From positions 1 to 64,000 of the forward strand of contig NW_004086932.1 of the NCBI RefSeq assembly GCF_000220395.1: a stretch of DNA of 64,000 nucleotides, in the 5' to 3' direction. The notes under the pieces are model-generated. The model searched no databases and was not told where the DNA came from. It saw only the letters and a list, made by a program, of their open reading frames with translations. Of the stretch, positions 1 to 13,448 are shown one piece after another (the first letter of the stretch is position 1; every line of letters begins with the position of its first letter). This DNA comes from Ichthyophthirius multifiliis (lineage: Eukaryota; Ciliophora; Oligohymenophorea; Hymenostomatida). The position numbers and the translations under genes are program-made.

Positions 1-39
<39 letters not shown>

Positions 40-186
40 TTTTATATATATATTTATATTTTTTTATTTATTTATTTATTTTATATATATTTTTTTTATA
101 TGGAAATACATTATATTATTTTTTTTATATTAATTTATTTATATATTAAATATATTTATTAAAATTGTATATATATATTAATATAT
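1..186. repeat. TA microsatellite and gene-free AT-rich flank
   Basis: The first 36 bases are an almost perfect (TA)n tract, followed by mixed A/T runs. I see no reading frame or RNA. It lies immediately upstream of the first plus-strand gene. Confidence 0.8.
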
Positions 187-1911
187 ATGTAAAAATCAAT
201 AAAAGACGGAGAAGAAATAAAAACTTAAACTGATTATTATTTTTTAGTATAATCATTTATAATTTTTATTGAAAAAATATTAGAAATAATAGATGATGTT
301 ATAATACATGAAAAACTTTAAAAAGAATGGTTAAATTTTAAAAACATAATCACATAAAATAAAGTCAATCCTTCTTAATGTTTCACATATTCTAGTTAAT
401 TAAAATTGGACATTTATAAAAAAAAACCTGTAAAAAATCATAACGAATTGTTAAAAAAAGACTATAAAATAACAAAAAATACAACTAATTAAAATAATAT
501 TTCTTCAAACAAGAAGTTTACAACTTCTACAGGAGAATTATAACATAAAATTCAATAAAAGCATCAATTAACAGAATAATAAACTGATAATAAAGAAGAT
601 TTAATATTAAAAGAAGAGTAAATAAAAAAATTAGAAATATTAAAAAAAGAATAATTAATAAAATAAGAAGAATTTGTAAAAAAAGAAAAATCAAATAAAT
701 GTGAATTTGAAGATTTAATAAACTTAGAATAATTTGAAGAAAATTTAAAAACGATAAAAAAGATGAATTTATAACTTTCATCTTCTGATTAAAATAAATA
801 AAAAAATAAAACTAAAAAAATCAATACACCAGATGTCCGAAAAAATAAAACGATTTAAAATTTTCACAATTCTTATACAAAATCCAATGAATTTTTATTA
901 TAAAATAATCAAAAAAAAGTTTCTTTAAATAATGAAATTTAATCAGATATTAAATAAAAACTAAATTCTATTTCTTTAAAAAAAAGGGAAAATTTTTCTG
1001 CTTAAAAATTAAATAATAATAATAAAATATAATTAAATAATAACAATACTAATCCTATATTAAATAAATTTAATACTAGTCCATTTTAAATAGAAAACGA
1101 TATTAATTTCATAATGATAGAAAACTAATCATTTTAACTATAAAATAATTAAATTGATTAATATATAAATTAAATATAAAATAAACAAGATTAAGAATAA
1201 CCTTATTAATATTAATAAAACTCCGAAAAATAATCTGTTTAAAATTAATCGAAAATAAATCTTAATATATTGCAATTTAAAAAAGAAAGTAAAGCGTAAA
1301 TAGAGAATTAACAAAGTATCCCTATAATCCAAAAAAATTCATAAATTAAAGAAAATACAATAGAAATAAAGCCAGAAACAAGATAATTAGCACGAAAATA
1401 AACACGAAAATTATCTTTAGAAAAATTTCAAATAAATATGGAATAAGTAAAAGAGGAAAGTCTAGATAATCTTTAATAAGTAGATTTCCCATAATAACCA
1501 AATAAAGGCTATTAGGAAATTTTAATGAATCGGTTTGGATATGATTTTTCAAATAATAATTAATATAGCGGTTAAAATACTCTAAATAATATTATAAAAA
1601 AATCTCCAGTAAAAAACAGGTTCGATTAAAATTAAATTTAGTCATTTAAAGGGTTTGAATAAATAGAAGTTGATAAAGATATAGAATAAAACTTTAATAA
1701 TAATAATTAACTTAAAGAATCAATAAAATAATAAATTTAAATATTTAAAAATGATTCAATTATGATTTATTTAATTATTGGAAAAACTAATGAAACGGAA
1801 ACTAGATTATATAAAGACATACGCAAAAACATTAAAAAGGAAGACGATTAATAATTAAAAAATTATACTATTTTTCTGAAAAAAGATTAACAAAAAATAA
1901 GTTAAAGTTGA
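187..1911 (+). CDS. Gln/Asn/Lys-rich hypothetical protein
   Basis: Read with TAA and TAG as Gln, this is one uninterrupted frame of 575 codons (574 aa) from the ATG at 187 to a TGA at 1909. The first 75 residues are comparatively ordinary, with a hydrophobic patch (YYFLVQSFIIFIEKI). Residues about 130-230 are rich in Glu, Lys and Gln and should form a coiled coil. The middle is Asn/Gln/Ser-rich and looks disordered. The last 60 residues regain a folded character (IMIYLIIGKTNETETRLYKDI). No family is recognised. There is no intron. Function is unknown; a scaffold or cytoskeletal role is only a guess from the coiled coil. Confidence 0.7.
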
Positions 1912-2614
1912 TGATATTTTATAAGATAATAATAAAAAAATTGTTAAAAAAAATATATATATAAATTGATATTTATTCGTTTTTTTTTTTTGTTAAAAAA
2001 AAAAAATAGATAATTATATGTTTATATATATATATATTTTTAATATAAATTATATAAAAAGTATTTATTTTATAAATATAATATATAGTGTTTAAGTAAT
2101 ATTTATTTTTTTAAATAACTTATAAAAATTAATAGTATATAAATATTTTTATTATATAATTTATAATAAAAAGATTTAAATTATTAATTAAATATATACA
2201 TACATATGTTATTAATATTAATATATATATTATTATATAAATATATATATATATTTAAAAAAATATATTAATTTCATATTTATCCTTATTTTATTAAAAT
2301 ATATATCTTGATAATAATATATGTATTATCATTAATTACATTTAAAATTAAAAAAAAAATATTATATAAAATTTTTATTAAATTTAACAATTTATTATAT
2401 TAAAAAAAAGTTGTTAAAATAATAATATATAAAATAAAAATAAAATGAAAAAGAATAAAATAAACAAATAAATATTTTATTCCAGACGAAACTCTAAAAA
2501 TTAAAATGATACATAAAAGTATTAAAAATTTTTTTAAAAAAAATATTAAAAGTAAAAAAATAATAATATAGTATAATCGATGAATAATCTAAAAAATTAA
2601 TAAACTCTTAATAA
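1912..2614. other. intergenic AT-rich stretch
   Basis: About 700 bases of A/T runs with short (TA)n tracts near 2020-2035 and 2220-2260. A short ATG frame starts at 2445 but meets TGA near 2582 and carries no recognisable sequence. I see no gene here. Confidence 0.6.
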
Positions 2615-2904
2615 ATGGAAGCATAATTATAATAAATAAAATAAAGTTAATAATATTATGAAAAAAATAATGATGTAAATGAAATATTAATAACTGAAAT
2701 ATATTAAAATCCATAAATAAACATATAATAATAATAATATTTATTATAATAAAGTAAAAAAGATGAAAAAATTAAAAGAATAAATAAATTTTAATAAATA
2801 GATATATAGCAAGAATAAAAATAAAAAAAAAAATATTAAGAAAATAAATTAAATACAATAGAAAAATATAATACTGAAATATATTCAAATAAAGAATTAA
2901 ATAT

Positions 2905-2942
<38 letters not shown>

Positions 2943-4414
2943 TATAATAATAATAATAATAATTTTAATCTGAAAAAAATGATAATTTTGAAAAATATTA
3001 ATTATCAAATAAGATATAAGAATAAGATATAATTATATAACAACTAATTTAAAAAAATGCTTTATTAGAGAATTAATTACTAATATATGATTCAAGAAAT
3101 AATTCATTAAATGATAAATAAAATGAAATATCGAATATAGAAAATAACTACAAGACATCTTAATTATAAGTGATTCATTTAAAAGAAGTAATAGAATTGT
3201 TGAAAGAATAAAATAATAAAAATTTAAAAGAATTAAATTCATTTAAATTAAAATATTCAGAAATAGAAAAATAATTGGAAAACTATAATACTAATATATC
3301 TTAATAATAAATTGATATTTACTAATATATTAATTAAGCAAAAAAATTTGAAAGTCATTTGAAATTATCTAACTTTAATCTTATTAATTCTTAGAAAAAA
3401 ATATAAGTATTAGAAAAAGAAAATAAAGAATTAATCGAAAAACTAAATACCATAGACTAAGAGAAAAAAAAAATATCTCTTAAATGGCAAAACGTAAAAA
3501 AATATATAAAAATAAATTCATTTAAAATAAATATTTTTTTAATAAAAAAAACAAAAACACGACAGATTTATTATAATAAAATTTGAAATTTATTTAAAAA
3601 AATAAAATAAAAAGGCAAGTTAAAAAACAAACAAGACGATTAATTAAAACTTCGAATAAAAGACTTAGAAAATAGCCAAAATGATAAAAATTAAGAAATA
3701 GTAGAACTTCGCAAAAAATACATAAACACAAATGTAGAACTAAAACTGTATAAAGAAGGAGAAAATAATTATAAAGAAAGTTATGAATAAAAAATAAAAG
3801 AATAAAATGAAAAAATATAAAGTTTAGAAAATTAAAAAAATAAGCTTTTTTAAGAAAATTAAAAATTGAAAGAAAATATAAATCGAGAAGATGAATTTTA
3901 ACAAAATATACAACTTTTAAATTAAATTTAAGACCTTTAAACATAAAATAATTATTTGGTTTAAAATAAGCTTATAATGTAGAAATAAATAGAAGCCTTT
4001 TTAGAAGAAAATTAAGTATTATAAGATAAAATAAATGATATTTAGTATAATCAAACAACAGAATAAGAATTATTAATTGAAATTTAAGATAAAAATTTAG
4101 ATGGTTTGGAATAAATAGATAAATTTAATTTAGATGAAAACTAAATCATTATGAAATAATATATGTAAATAAAAATACTTTATGACAGACTATTAATTAA
4201 GTATTATAATTTATAAAAAAAATAATGTTAAAAGGATGGTTATTAGAATAATGAAAAAGGAGATTTAGGAAATGAGAATATTAAAGAAAATGTACTTAAA
4301 TAAATAACTTAAAATAAAAAAAATAGAGGAAATTATAATTCATTTCGTTTCAATAATAATCTTAGTAAATCTTTAAATGATACTGAAAGAAAAATTAAAA
4401 AAAATTAAAATTGA
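2615..4414 (+). CDS. Gln-rich coiled-coil protein, one intron
   Basis: The frame from the ATG at 2615 runs to the TGA at 4412, interrupted once by a TGA at 3584. That TGA is removed by an inferred 126-nt intron (3494-3619, GTAAAA...GCAAG), whose length keeps the frame. The product would be about 557 aa. A TAA repeat at 2908-2965 encodes a polyGln run. Most of the rest has heptad-like Leu/Ile spacing with Glu, Lys and Gln (for example VLEKENKELIEKLN), typical of a long coiled coil. It follows another coiled-coil gene on the same strand. The family is not recognised. The intron is inferred only from the frame and splice dinucleotides. Confidence 0.65.
2908..2965 (+). repeat. TAA trinucleotide repeat encoding polyGln
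   Basis: About 19 near-perfect TAA triplets lie in frame within the coiled-coil gene. Under the ciliate code they read as a glutamine run, interrupted once by TTA. In the standard code they would be consecutive stops. Confidence 0.9.
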
Positions 4415-5040
4415 AATAATTTTATTATATATTTAAATATTTAATGTATCTCTTTATAATTAACAAATATAATATAATTAATTTATTATATAAAAATAAA
4501 TAATAAAAAAAAAATATATAACAAATATATATTTATATATAATTATATATATATAAATATGTATATATATATATATATAAATATATATTTTTATTTATTT
4601 ATTTTATTTATTATTTTTATTTAATATTTCTTAATATTATTTTTCATTTATATATTTTAAATAAATTATTAGACAATTAATAAAAAATAATTTTTAATAT
4701 TATTCTTTATTCTTAATTATTTTTTTTTATTAAAATCTAACATAAAACAATAATTTAACTTATAAGCTATTTTTTTATTTATATAATATTCAAATTTATT
4801 CACATTTTATTTATAATCTTATAGTTATATGTTTTTGAATAATATTTATTTATTATTATTTATGTTGGTATATTCACAAAATTAAATTTTATTAATTATT
4901 ACTTAATCTTAAAGAAAAATAAAAAATACTTAACTTTTATACTTAACTTAAATTTATCTTATTTTATTAAAAAAAAAAAATCTTCTTTTTTAAACAATAA
5001 TTAATTAAATAAAAAAAATTAAAATATATAAATAAAATAA
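4415..5040. other. intergenic AT-rich stretch
   Basis: About 625 bases between two plus-strand genes, with (TA)n around 4545-4590 and poly-T/poly-A runs. Presumably it holds the 3' flank of the coiled-coil gene and the promoter of the oxygenase gene, but no motif stands out. Confidence 0.6.
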
Positions 5041-6123
5041 ATGAGCTCAACATAAACATAAAAAAAAAATGCCCAAGTAATAGTTTTCGACTTTTCCGAA
5101 ATTTCAGACCAATCCCTAAACCTTAACTCTAAAATTATCGAAGCCTTCGGTCCTGAAGGAGTAGGCTTATGTTTAATAAAGAACGTCCCAGGTTACCCTT
5201 AAGCCCGTTTAAAATTACTCCCATTAGCCCATAAACTAGCTCACCTTCCCTAAGAAAAACTTAAAGAATTAACAAAACCTGAATATATGCACGCTATAGG
5301 TTGGAGTCATGGTGTAGAATAATTTAAAGGGTAATACGATTTTTAAAAAGGTAGCTTTTACGCTAATCCTTTAAGAGATATTCCTATAGAATTAACTGAA
5401 TAATAAAAAAAAAACGGTGCCTTTTATGGCCCTAATGTATGGCCTAAAGATACTATTCCGGAATTGGAAACTGTATTTAAGAATATGGGAAAAATAATAG
5501 TAGAAACAGGATCTTTATTGTCTCATCATATCGATAAATATGTAAATAGTGTATAAGCAAATTACAAAATAGGCACTTTGGAAGATATAGTAAAAAACGG
5601 ACAATAACCATTGGCTAGACTACTTCATTATTTTGCTAGTAATAAATAAAAAAATATTGATGACGACTGGTGTGGCTGGCATAATGACCATGCAGCTTTA
5701 ACTGGTTTATGTGGTGCTATATATACGGACTCATAGGGTAATATAGTTGAAGATTTTAGTGATCCTGAAGGTGGATTGTATGCCAAAAACAGATTTACGG
5801 AAATACAAAGAATTTAAATCCCGGCTGATTGCCTAGCTTTCTAAATTGGGGAAACTGCATAAATTATTACAGGAGGATTTCTTGAAGCTACACCTCATTG
5901 TGTTGTTAGAGGATCTAAAAGTATTAATAGTGGTGTCTCGAGGAATAGTTTTGCAATGTTTATGTAACCAGGACCGGATTATGTTTTAAATGTACCAGAT
6001 GGAGTTAGTATAGATTAGGCAGTTGGGAGAGAAGCTTATAATGTACCGAAACTTAAAAATAGATGGGAATAAGGGATTTCGTATTTGAATTATTCTTTTA
6101 ATTCTTTTAAGAGTTATAGTTGA
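5041..6123 (+). CDS. 2-oxoglutarate/Fe(II)-dependent oxygenase
   Basis: A single-exon, 360-aa protein with no frame problem. It belongs to the isopenicillin-N-synthase-like 2OG-Fe(II) oxygenases, which use Fe2+, O2 and 2-oxoglutarate to oxidise a substrate. The iron ligands are visible: H214 and D216 in WHNDHAALTG and the distal H286 in TPHCVVRG. The Arg-x-Ser pair that binds 2-oxoglutarate is R301/S303 (RNSFAMF). The N-terminal half carries the usual DIOX_N-like segment (FGPEGVGLCLIKNVPGYPQ). There is no signal peptide, so it is probably cytosolic. The coding sequence is richer in G and C than its neighbours. It is convergent with the flippase gene, whose stop lies about 170 bases away. The substrate cannot be predicted. 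Confidence 0.93.
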
Positions 6124-6296
6124 TTATTTTTTGGTTTAATTTGTATGTATTTTTGTCTTATGTCTTTTTTGTTATTATTATTTAATTTAATTTTTCAGTA
6201 ATTTATATAAAATAAGATTTTTGTTTCAAATATTTTTTATTTTTATAATATTATTTTATTAATATATATTTATATTATTGTTTTAATTTTTCTTGT

Positions 6297-7520
6297 TCAT
6301 GTTTTTTTGTCAAGAGGACTAGATAGAAGTCCTGTTTTGTTTGAACTGTCACTTTTATCAATTATTTAATTAGAGTTTATTTAAAATTTAAATTTATTAA
6401 TAATAAATCCTGATATTTATTAATTTTTTATATTTATTTAAGCCTTTGTTTTTCTTCCTTATTATGATAAATGACTTTTTAAATATTCGTTGTCTAGTTC
6501 ATTTTATTTATTTTCTTTTTAATTTTGTACATATTAATAACTCCATTCTTTAAAATTAATTAATTAGAATAATAAAAAAATATATATAATAAAATGCATA
6601 TATATACAAACAAAAAAATTTACCCTACTTGAGTACAAAAATATTCCTAAATCAAATAAAGAAGTTGCACAAATAGCCAAAAAATATCCTGCATAGAAAT
6701 TAAAGCTTGAAAAAACCCTAAATATACATATATAATTAAATATATATACAAATGAATATTTACTAATAAAAAGAAAAATAAACATCAGAATAAATAATTT
6801 AATTAGTAACTAACAAGGCAAAAAAAAACGACAAAATCGATCCAATAATACATATAAAAAACCAAAAACTATACTCATTAGTAATAATAATAACTCTTAT
6901 ATTAGAAACAATAATATTAAGTCCAAATACCATAATTCCAGTAGCCCAAAAATGTTATTATCGTCCTTCTTCGTTTACGAAATTAATTTCAAAAGCAAAT
7001 AGTGATATCATTGTAATGATTCCGCCTTGAATAGTCGCTGAAATAAAACTTTTCCAGAAAATTTTGGAATTAAAAAGTTCATTGTTAATTCCTTGTTAAT
7101 AATAGTTCTTTTTTTCATTCGATAATAATTCCCTCTCAGAATATTCCTAATCGCATGTCGCGTAGACTATAATAGGTAAAGAAGTAAAAATAATATTATA
7201 AAATTAATATAAAATAGAATCATATAAAGTCTATCCGCTCAAATAATTAGTCAATCCATACCAAAATTAAGGCATTATTAATAGTATATTCTTAAAAAAC
7301 ATATAATTTATTAAATCAGAATTTCTCCTATAACATTCTCTCCCATGATAAAATAATAAGCTACGTAAATGACGAAATTCTTTTATAGAATAATCAGCAG
7401 CTCTAGATGCTTATTATCCTTCTATTCCTATAATACCTACACCTAAATGTGCGGCAGTAATCATATTGACATCATTTGCACCGTCGCCAATAGCTAAAGT
7501 TGTAGATAATGAATCCTTAT

Positions 7521-7570
<50 letters not shown>

Positions 7571-8788
7571 GTATAAATATATATATTTTATATTTTTCTT
7601 ATTTTATATATTTATATATTTTTATATATATTTATCCATTTTTTTACATTTTATCTTATTATATTTACTACTTATTATTTTTATATAGGAGATACTCTAC
7701 AGCATAATACACATTTACAATATTTTATAATTTTTAGTAACTTTTTTTAAATTAAAACATATAATATTTGCATATATATAATAATTAACTAAATTTCTAA
7801 TATGTGGTTTAGTTATATGATTTAAGGAATAACCTGAAATAATAAGTGCATTTTTTTTATGTATTATTTTAGATTAATTTTACTTTATAATAGAATCACA
7901 TTCATATTCTTCCTATGAATTTTAATTATTTTCATTTTCTAAAATTTTTAATTATTCAAGTAAAAAATTCTAAAGTTCATTTTCTTCATCTAAATCAATG
8001 ATAATTTTCTTTAAGTAATTATCTAATAAATTACAAGAATAAGCTACATTTATAGCAATCTCTATTTTATCTCCTGTCAATATCCAAACTTAAATTCCAA
8101 CATTTTTAAAAGACGTAATAATCTCCGGAACATCATCTTAAAGCTTATCTTCAATTGCAACAGCCCCTAATATATTCAAATCCCTTTCTAATTAATCGTA
8201 AAGTATAAAAACATCATATAATACGTTCTAACTATTTTATTAAACAGAATCAAGTTATTATTTCCATTATATATATTCATTTTCGTTTATTTATTTTTAC
8301 GCAAACATTAAAGTCCTCAATCCTTTTAAACCAAAAGCCTTTAATTTTCGTTTAATTCAAAAATTTAACCTTCGTCAGATTAATAACTTCTTCTATTTGT
8401 AATTATATAATCAGCTCCTTTACAAAATAAGAAATACTAATTATATTATAAATGTTTATATATTATATTTTTATATTTTATATATTACTTTTCCTTTATG
8501 ATTTTTAACGATTATTGATTAACGTTTTCTATCAGAATTAAATTCAAAAACATGAAGAAGTTCAAAAGTATAATCAGTATTATTAAATTTTATTATAATA
8601 TTATTATCCTCGTCTATTTTCATAAATTAAACACCCACAAATTTCGTGAAATTTACAATTGCAATTTCATCAGGTGAAGAAGATGAATATGAAGTATTTC
8701 CTTATAAATCTATATTAGAATTAACAGTATGACATTAAGCTAGAATAAATAATATATGTCTATTTTTATAAAGTAAAAATTATTATAT

Positions 8789-8841
<53 letters not shown>

Positions 8842-9550
8842 AATACATTATTTGCATATGTTCTGGGTGGTTAGGCTATTTTACTATATTAATAAATTTT
8901 TTATCTCTAAAGTTTACATGCTCTACTTTAGGAAATTCTCTATTTACTTCTTCATCTGTTAATTATTCATTCTCTTAACCATAAACAGTACTACCAATAA
9001 CAATTTTTTTAAATTCCATAATGTTTTTTGTTAGTGTCCCTGTTTTATCTGAAAATATATAATTAATTTGTCCTAATTCTTCATTTAAATTTGATTTATA
9101 AACTAAAGGATAATCTGCATTTTTATCATTTGAAATATTAATTCCTTGAATAAATTTTACCATTTCAATAGTGACTAAAAGACTTGAAGGAATAATGTTC
9201 CTATATTTTATTTAATTTAAAAAAAGGACATATACATAAATATATATAATAATAATATACGTGCATATTAATACCCAATTTCCAAATCTTAAAAAAAAAT
9301 TTAAAAAATTATTATCTTCGAATTAAATTTCGTTTTTTTATATATGTAAATATCCTAGTTTATTTTCATTTAAATGATACCATATAATATAAGTTATGGA
9401 ACAAATAATACATATACTAATCTAAATAAAGAAAATTTGAAAAATAAAATTCGTAGTTTTTAATTCGAGTTTGCTTTTTTTCAAATTAGCTTTCATAACA
9501 TTACACATGATTTTACAATTGTGTCTTTTTTATATTTTTTTAAGAAAATA

Positions 9551-9619
<69 letters not shown>

Positions 9620-9909
9620 CTATTACCCTGTATATGCTACTAGACCTATTACATAATCTATATTTTTTAAACTAGAGCCCCTTAATACTAAGTTTTGGGC
9701 CCCTAAGGGTATCTCATCTCCATTTTTTGCTAGTATATTTCCACTAAATCTATATATAATAGAGTTTGGTTTTTCATAGTTTACTATAAGATGTTCTTTA
9801 TTTAAAAAATCTTCTGAAGGAATGTGTTTTTTAATTTTCTTATCTGCTAATTTTAGCTTTAAATTTGTTTCCCCGTCTATATTTTTGGTCTCTACATAAC
9901 AATAACCTA

Positions 9910-9953
<44 letters not shown>

Positions 9954-10665
9954 AAAAATTAACCTGTTAATTCTGAGCTAAAAATTAATATTAAATCAGA
10001 AGGAAAATATTGATCTTTATAAACTTTAATAATATGACCTGGATGTAATTATTTACAACAAATTTATTTAAAAGTCTAGCTTATATTGTCAAAAACATTT
10101 ACTTTTTAATTATTTTCATCTCTATCTGATCTTATTTTTTTATAATCTTCAAAAAAGTCCTTTATAGCTGTAATAAAGAATATAAATGCTAAAGGCATGA
10201 AAATTGCAGGAACTCCATTAGATAATGTTAATTAAGGAATAGTTTATATTATTCCTATAAACTTTTTTATTTTTTTGTTTAAGAAAAAATATTTTTTTAT
10301 TATTTTTTTTTTTAAATCTAAAAAATACAGATTAGCTAATTTACTAAATTATTCAAATATGTTTTTTGGTAAAAATTAAAATAAGTGTATTTATTTGTTT
10401 ATATAGTATTATCTGGAAGGTTAAAATCAGGTCTTCCAGTAGTTATTGTTCGATCTTTTAATATATATTTAGAAGTATCATTTTAGAAGAATTATTTACA
10501 GTTTTTATCAATTTGTAAAACGTTTTTGTATTAATAGTCTTTATTTTTTGTTATTATTTTAATATAAATTGTTTATTTGGAATTTTATTTAAAAAAAAAA
10601 CCATATCCAAATCCTTATAATTTAGATTAAATTTATAATTGAAGGATTTTTTCACTTTTTTCCAT
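6297..10665 (-). CDS. P4-type ATPase (phospholipid flippase)
   Basis: About 1,230 aa in ten exons. The signatures run in order: N-terminal [17 protein letters not shown], the A-domain DGETNLK, the phosphorylation site DKTGTLT (near 9040), the nucleotide-binding KGADYII, WILTGDK, and the hinge [10 protein letters not shown] (near 7470). Both TM1-TM4 and the C-terminal TM cluster ([20 protein letters not shown]) are present. P4-ATPases flip aminophospholipids to the cytosolic leaflet. Introns supported by frame and homology are 9907-9963, 9525-9626, 9201-9260, 8760-8846, 8437-8488, 7741-7789, 7516-7647, 6718-6763 and 6548-6623. Three one-base frame breaks (near 10370, 8347 and 6385) are each mended by one extra T or A in a homopolymer. 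The extreme C-terminus, and so the stop at 6297, is the least certain part. Confidence 0.92.
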
Positions 10666-11827
10666 TTTTTTATTTTAATTATATATAAATATTTATATAT
10701 ATATATATTACTTTAAAAATAAAAAAATAAAAATTTAATTATATTTAATTTTGAATTAATTTATTTCAAACAATATAATTATTTAAAATTTAATAAAGTA
10801 AAATATTCATATAATTTTTTTATTTTTTTTAATTCAAACAATTTTTAAATATAATCATATTATTATATCTAATATGAATATGTTTCTAATAATTTATATG
10901 ATATAAAGAAGATAAATTAAATATCTACTATTTAAAAATATCTTAATAGAATATATATAATCATATATTATTTTTTTAAAAAATATTAATATATAATAAA
11001 TAAATAATTTAAAATAATTATATGATTTTAAATTATTAATCGAAAAATAAAATTAATCAAAATAGTAATTTTAATATCATATTTAAAAGAAACAAATTAA
11101 AAAGACTATAAAAATTTTCTCAATATTAAAAATAATTATAAAAAAAAAAAATTAAAGCAAAACAAAATAAAATTGTTATTATTAAAAAAACTAAAATATT
11201 TGAAAATTTTAACAAAGGATAATTTTATTTTATATTTTTAATTTTAATTTTATAATATATAAAATAATAATCAATTTAAAATATTGAAAAATATAAAATT
11301 ATACATAATAAATATGATTTAAAATAAATTAATATATAATTTTTTTTTAGCTCTTTTGTTTTTTGTAATCATTAATAATAATAATAATGTTATAGAAAAT
11401 TAATTATTTATCTAGTTACTTATATATATAAAAATATTTTTTTTATATATCAAATATAATAAGTTATCTAATTATATTTTTAATAAATTTTTGTTTTATC
11501 TTTTTTTAAAAAAATTATAAATAAATAAAAAAACTTCTAACATTTATATGGTTATATAAGATTTATAGTTACTAATATTATTATATTTAAAAGTATATTA
11601 TAAGAATCTGCTATTTATTTATATATTTTAAAAAATGATTATAAATAAAAATTAAGATATGATATAAAATATAAATTATTTTAAATTTTAAAAATGTAAT
11701 ATATTATTAAATATTATATATATAAAATTTTTAATTAAATAAATAAAAAATTATATATTAATAAATATATTCATTTTTCTTTATTTTTTATTTAATAATA
11801 TATTTTTATTTTTATAAAATTAAATTT
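10666..11827. other. intergenic region between two minus-strand genes
   Basis: About 1.16 kb of A/T-rich sequence with no frame of convincing composition on either strand. It should contain the flippase promoter and the 3' flank of the downstream gene. No RNA-gene signature (GC-rich arms, anticodon loop) is visible. Confidence 0.6.
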
Positions 11828-13241
11828 TCAAATTATTTATTAATCACTATTTAAATGTGAAGAAAAATTTTTTAACTTATACATTATTTTATATCTATTT
11901 TCACTCTACTATTATTAATTCATAGTAAAACTTTTACAAAAAGAAATATATTTATTATATTATTCTATTTCTTAAACAACAACGCTCTAAACATGGTTAT
12001 AATTATCATTTAATTATGGTCTAAAAGTACATTGATTTATTTATTTTAACTCCTATTCTTCCAAAAACTAATTATGAACTTCTTATTTTTTTTAAACAAA
12101 AGATCTATCATAAAGCCTTCTTACAAAATCAGAATCTTATTTATTTAAAACATTTTAATTATATCTTTAAGTAATCGAAATATTAGGTCTAAAAGTACAA
12201 TTGAGTTTATTTTTTAAAAATTCTAATTCATTTTTATCTTTAGATTTTTTCATAAGAGGAGGTTTTTATTTATAATATTACGAATTTTTAATTTATTATA
12301 ATTTTTAATTTAAATGATTATTATTATTTCTATTTTTATAATTATCAGCACTTTTTATTGTTTAATAATTTAATTTTTCTAAAAGCAATTTGAAATTTTC
12401 TACATCTACGTTAAGTTTTTAAAATTTGTCATTTTTTTAGCATTCTTCTATATTTATTTCATTTGTTATATATTATTTAACTTCTTCTATTTATGTTTTA
12501 TTTTTTTGTTATTTTTCTATATTTTCTTATAGTTATTCGTCCTATTATGTTTTTTCTTTATTTATTTCTTTTTATTAAATTTATTTAGAATTTTATTATT
12601 ATTATGTTTATATTTAATTTTATAATTATTATATATATGTCTGTTCACTTTATTATTATTTCATTTAATTTATTTTTTTTAATAATTATTTTAAAGTATT
12701 TTCTGGTATTTCTTATATTTGATTTTGACTATCATTTAAACTATTTTTTTATATTAAAAAAAATAATTTATTTATTTCTATTTTATTTATACCTTTTATA
12801 ATAATCATTAATTAGATTTTTTAATTTCTTAATAACTTTTTCATTATTGATTTTATTTAATAACTAATCTTTTAAAATTTCAAAAAAATTAATTAAAAAT
12901 TCTTTCGGTAGATTTTCAAACTAATAATTAATAGAAAGTATTTCCCAAAACTATTTAATAAAGTTCAAATCTTTATTGATTGCAATTTATTCAATTATTT
13001 TTATAAATTACTATTAATTTATTTAATTAGAATCTTAAAATTATTAGACTATTTATTATATTTTAGAAATTTAATCGCATATTGAATTCATTTTATTATT
13101 TAAAAGATTTTTTTTAAAGCTTTTATAACTAAAACAACTACTTGATTTTTTGTTAATTTTTACTGCTAACTTATCGTTTTTACGTAAATTTCTCAAAGAA
13201 GATTAAATAGAACCTTCTTTATAAAAATCAGTATCTGTCAT
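11828..13241 (-). CDS. coiled-coil protein with repeated CTFRP motif
   Basis: A two-exon gene. The frame from the ATG at 13241 is broken by TGA unless a 52-nt intron (12741-12792, GTATAA...ATAG) is removed; the product is then 453 aa ending at the TGA at 11828. The middle is Gln/Glu/Asn-rich (QQQNSKQIQQKEINKEK). The C-terminal third contains two copies of a short signature, NCTFRPNI and QCTFRPQL, spaced about 45 residues apart. Similar T-F-x-P-x-I/L motifs occur in many ciliate and other flagellate cytoskeletal proteins, but I cannot name a family. Its neighbours on the same strand are the flippase and a J protein. Confidence 0.7.
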
Positions 13242-13448
13242 ATGTATTTCTTTGTTATTATTTATTTAAAAATTATATATAGTATATAATATAATTTATT
13301 TATTTTTTATTAAATTAATATTTTATATAATTGTGGAAAAAAAAAAAAAAATTAATTTATATATATATTAAAAATAAAAACCAAAAAAAATAATATTAAT
13401 ATAAAAAATTTAGACATAATATATTATTATTTTTATAAACTAAAAAAA

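Noticed and set aside
527-3944. Minus-strand Ile/Leu/Phe-rich ORFs opposite the first two genes
   Set aside because: They are antisense shadows of the Gln/Lys/Asn-rich plus-strand genes, whose A-rich codons read as Phe, Leu and Ile on the other strand.
10277-10328. Extra intron in the flippase after LANLYF
   Set aside because: A GT...AG pair exists, but using it breaks the reading frame into the conserved FIGIIQTIPQL; the Lys-rich insert reads through in frame instead.
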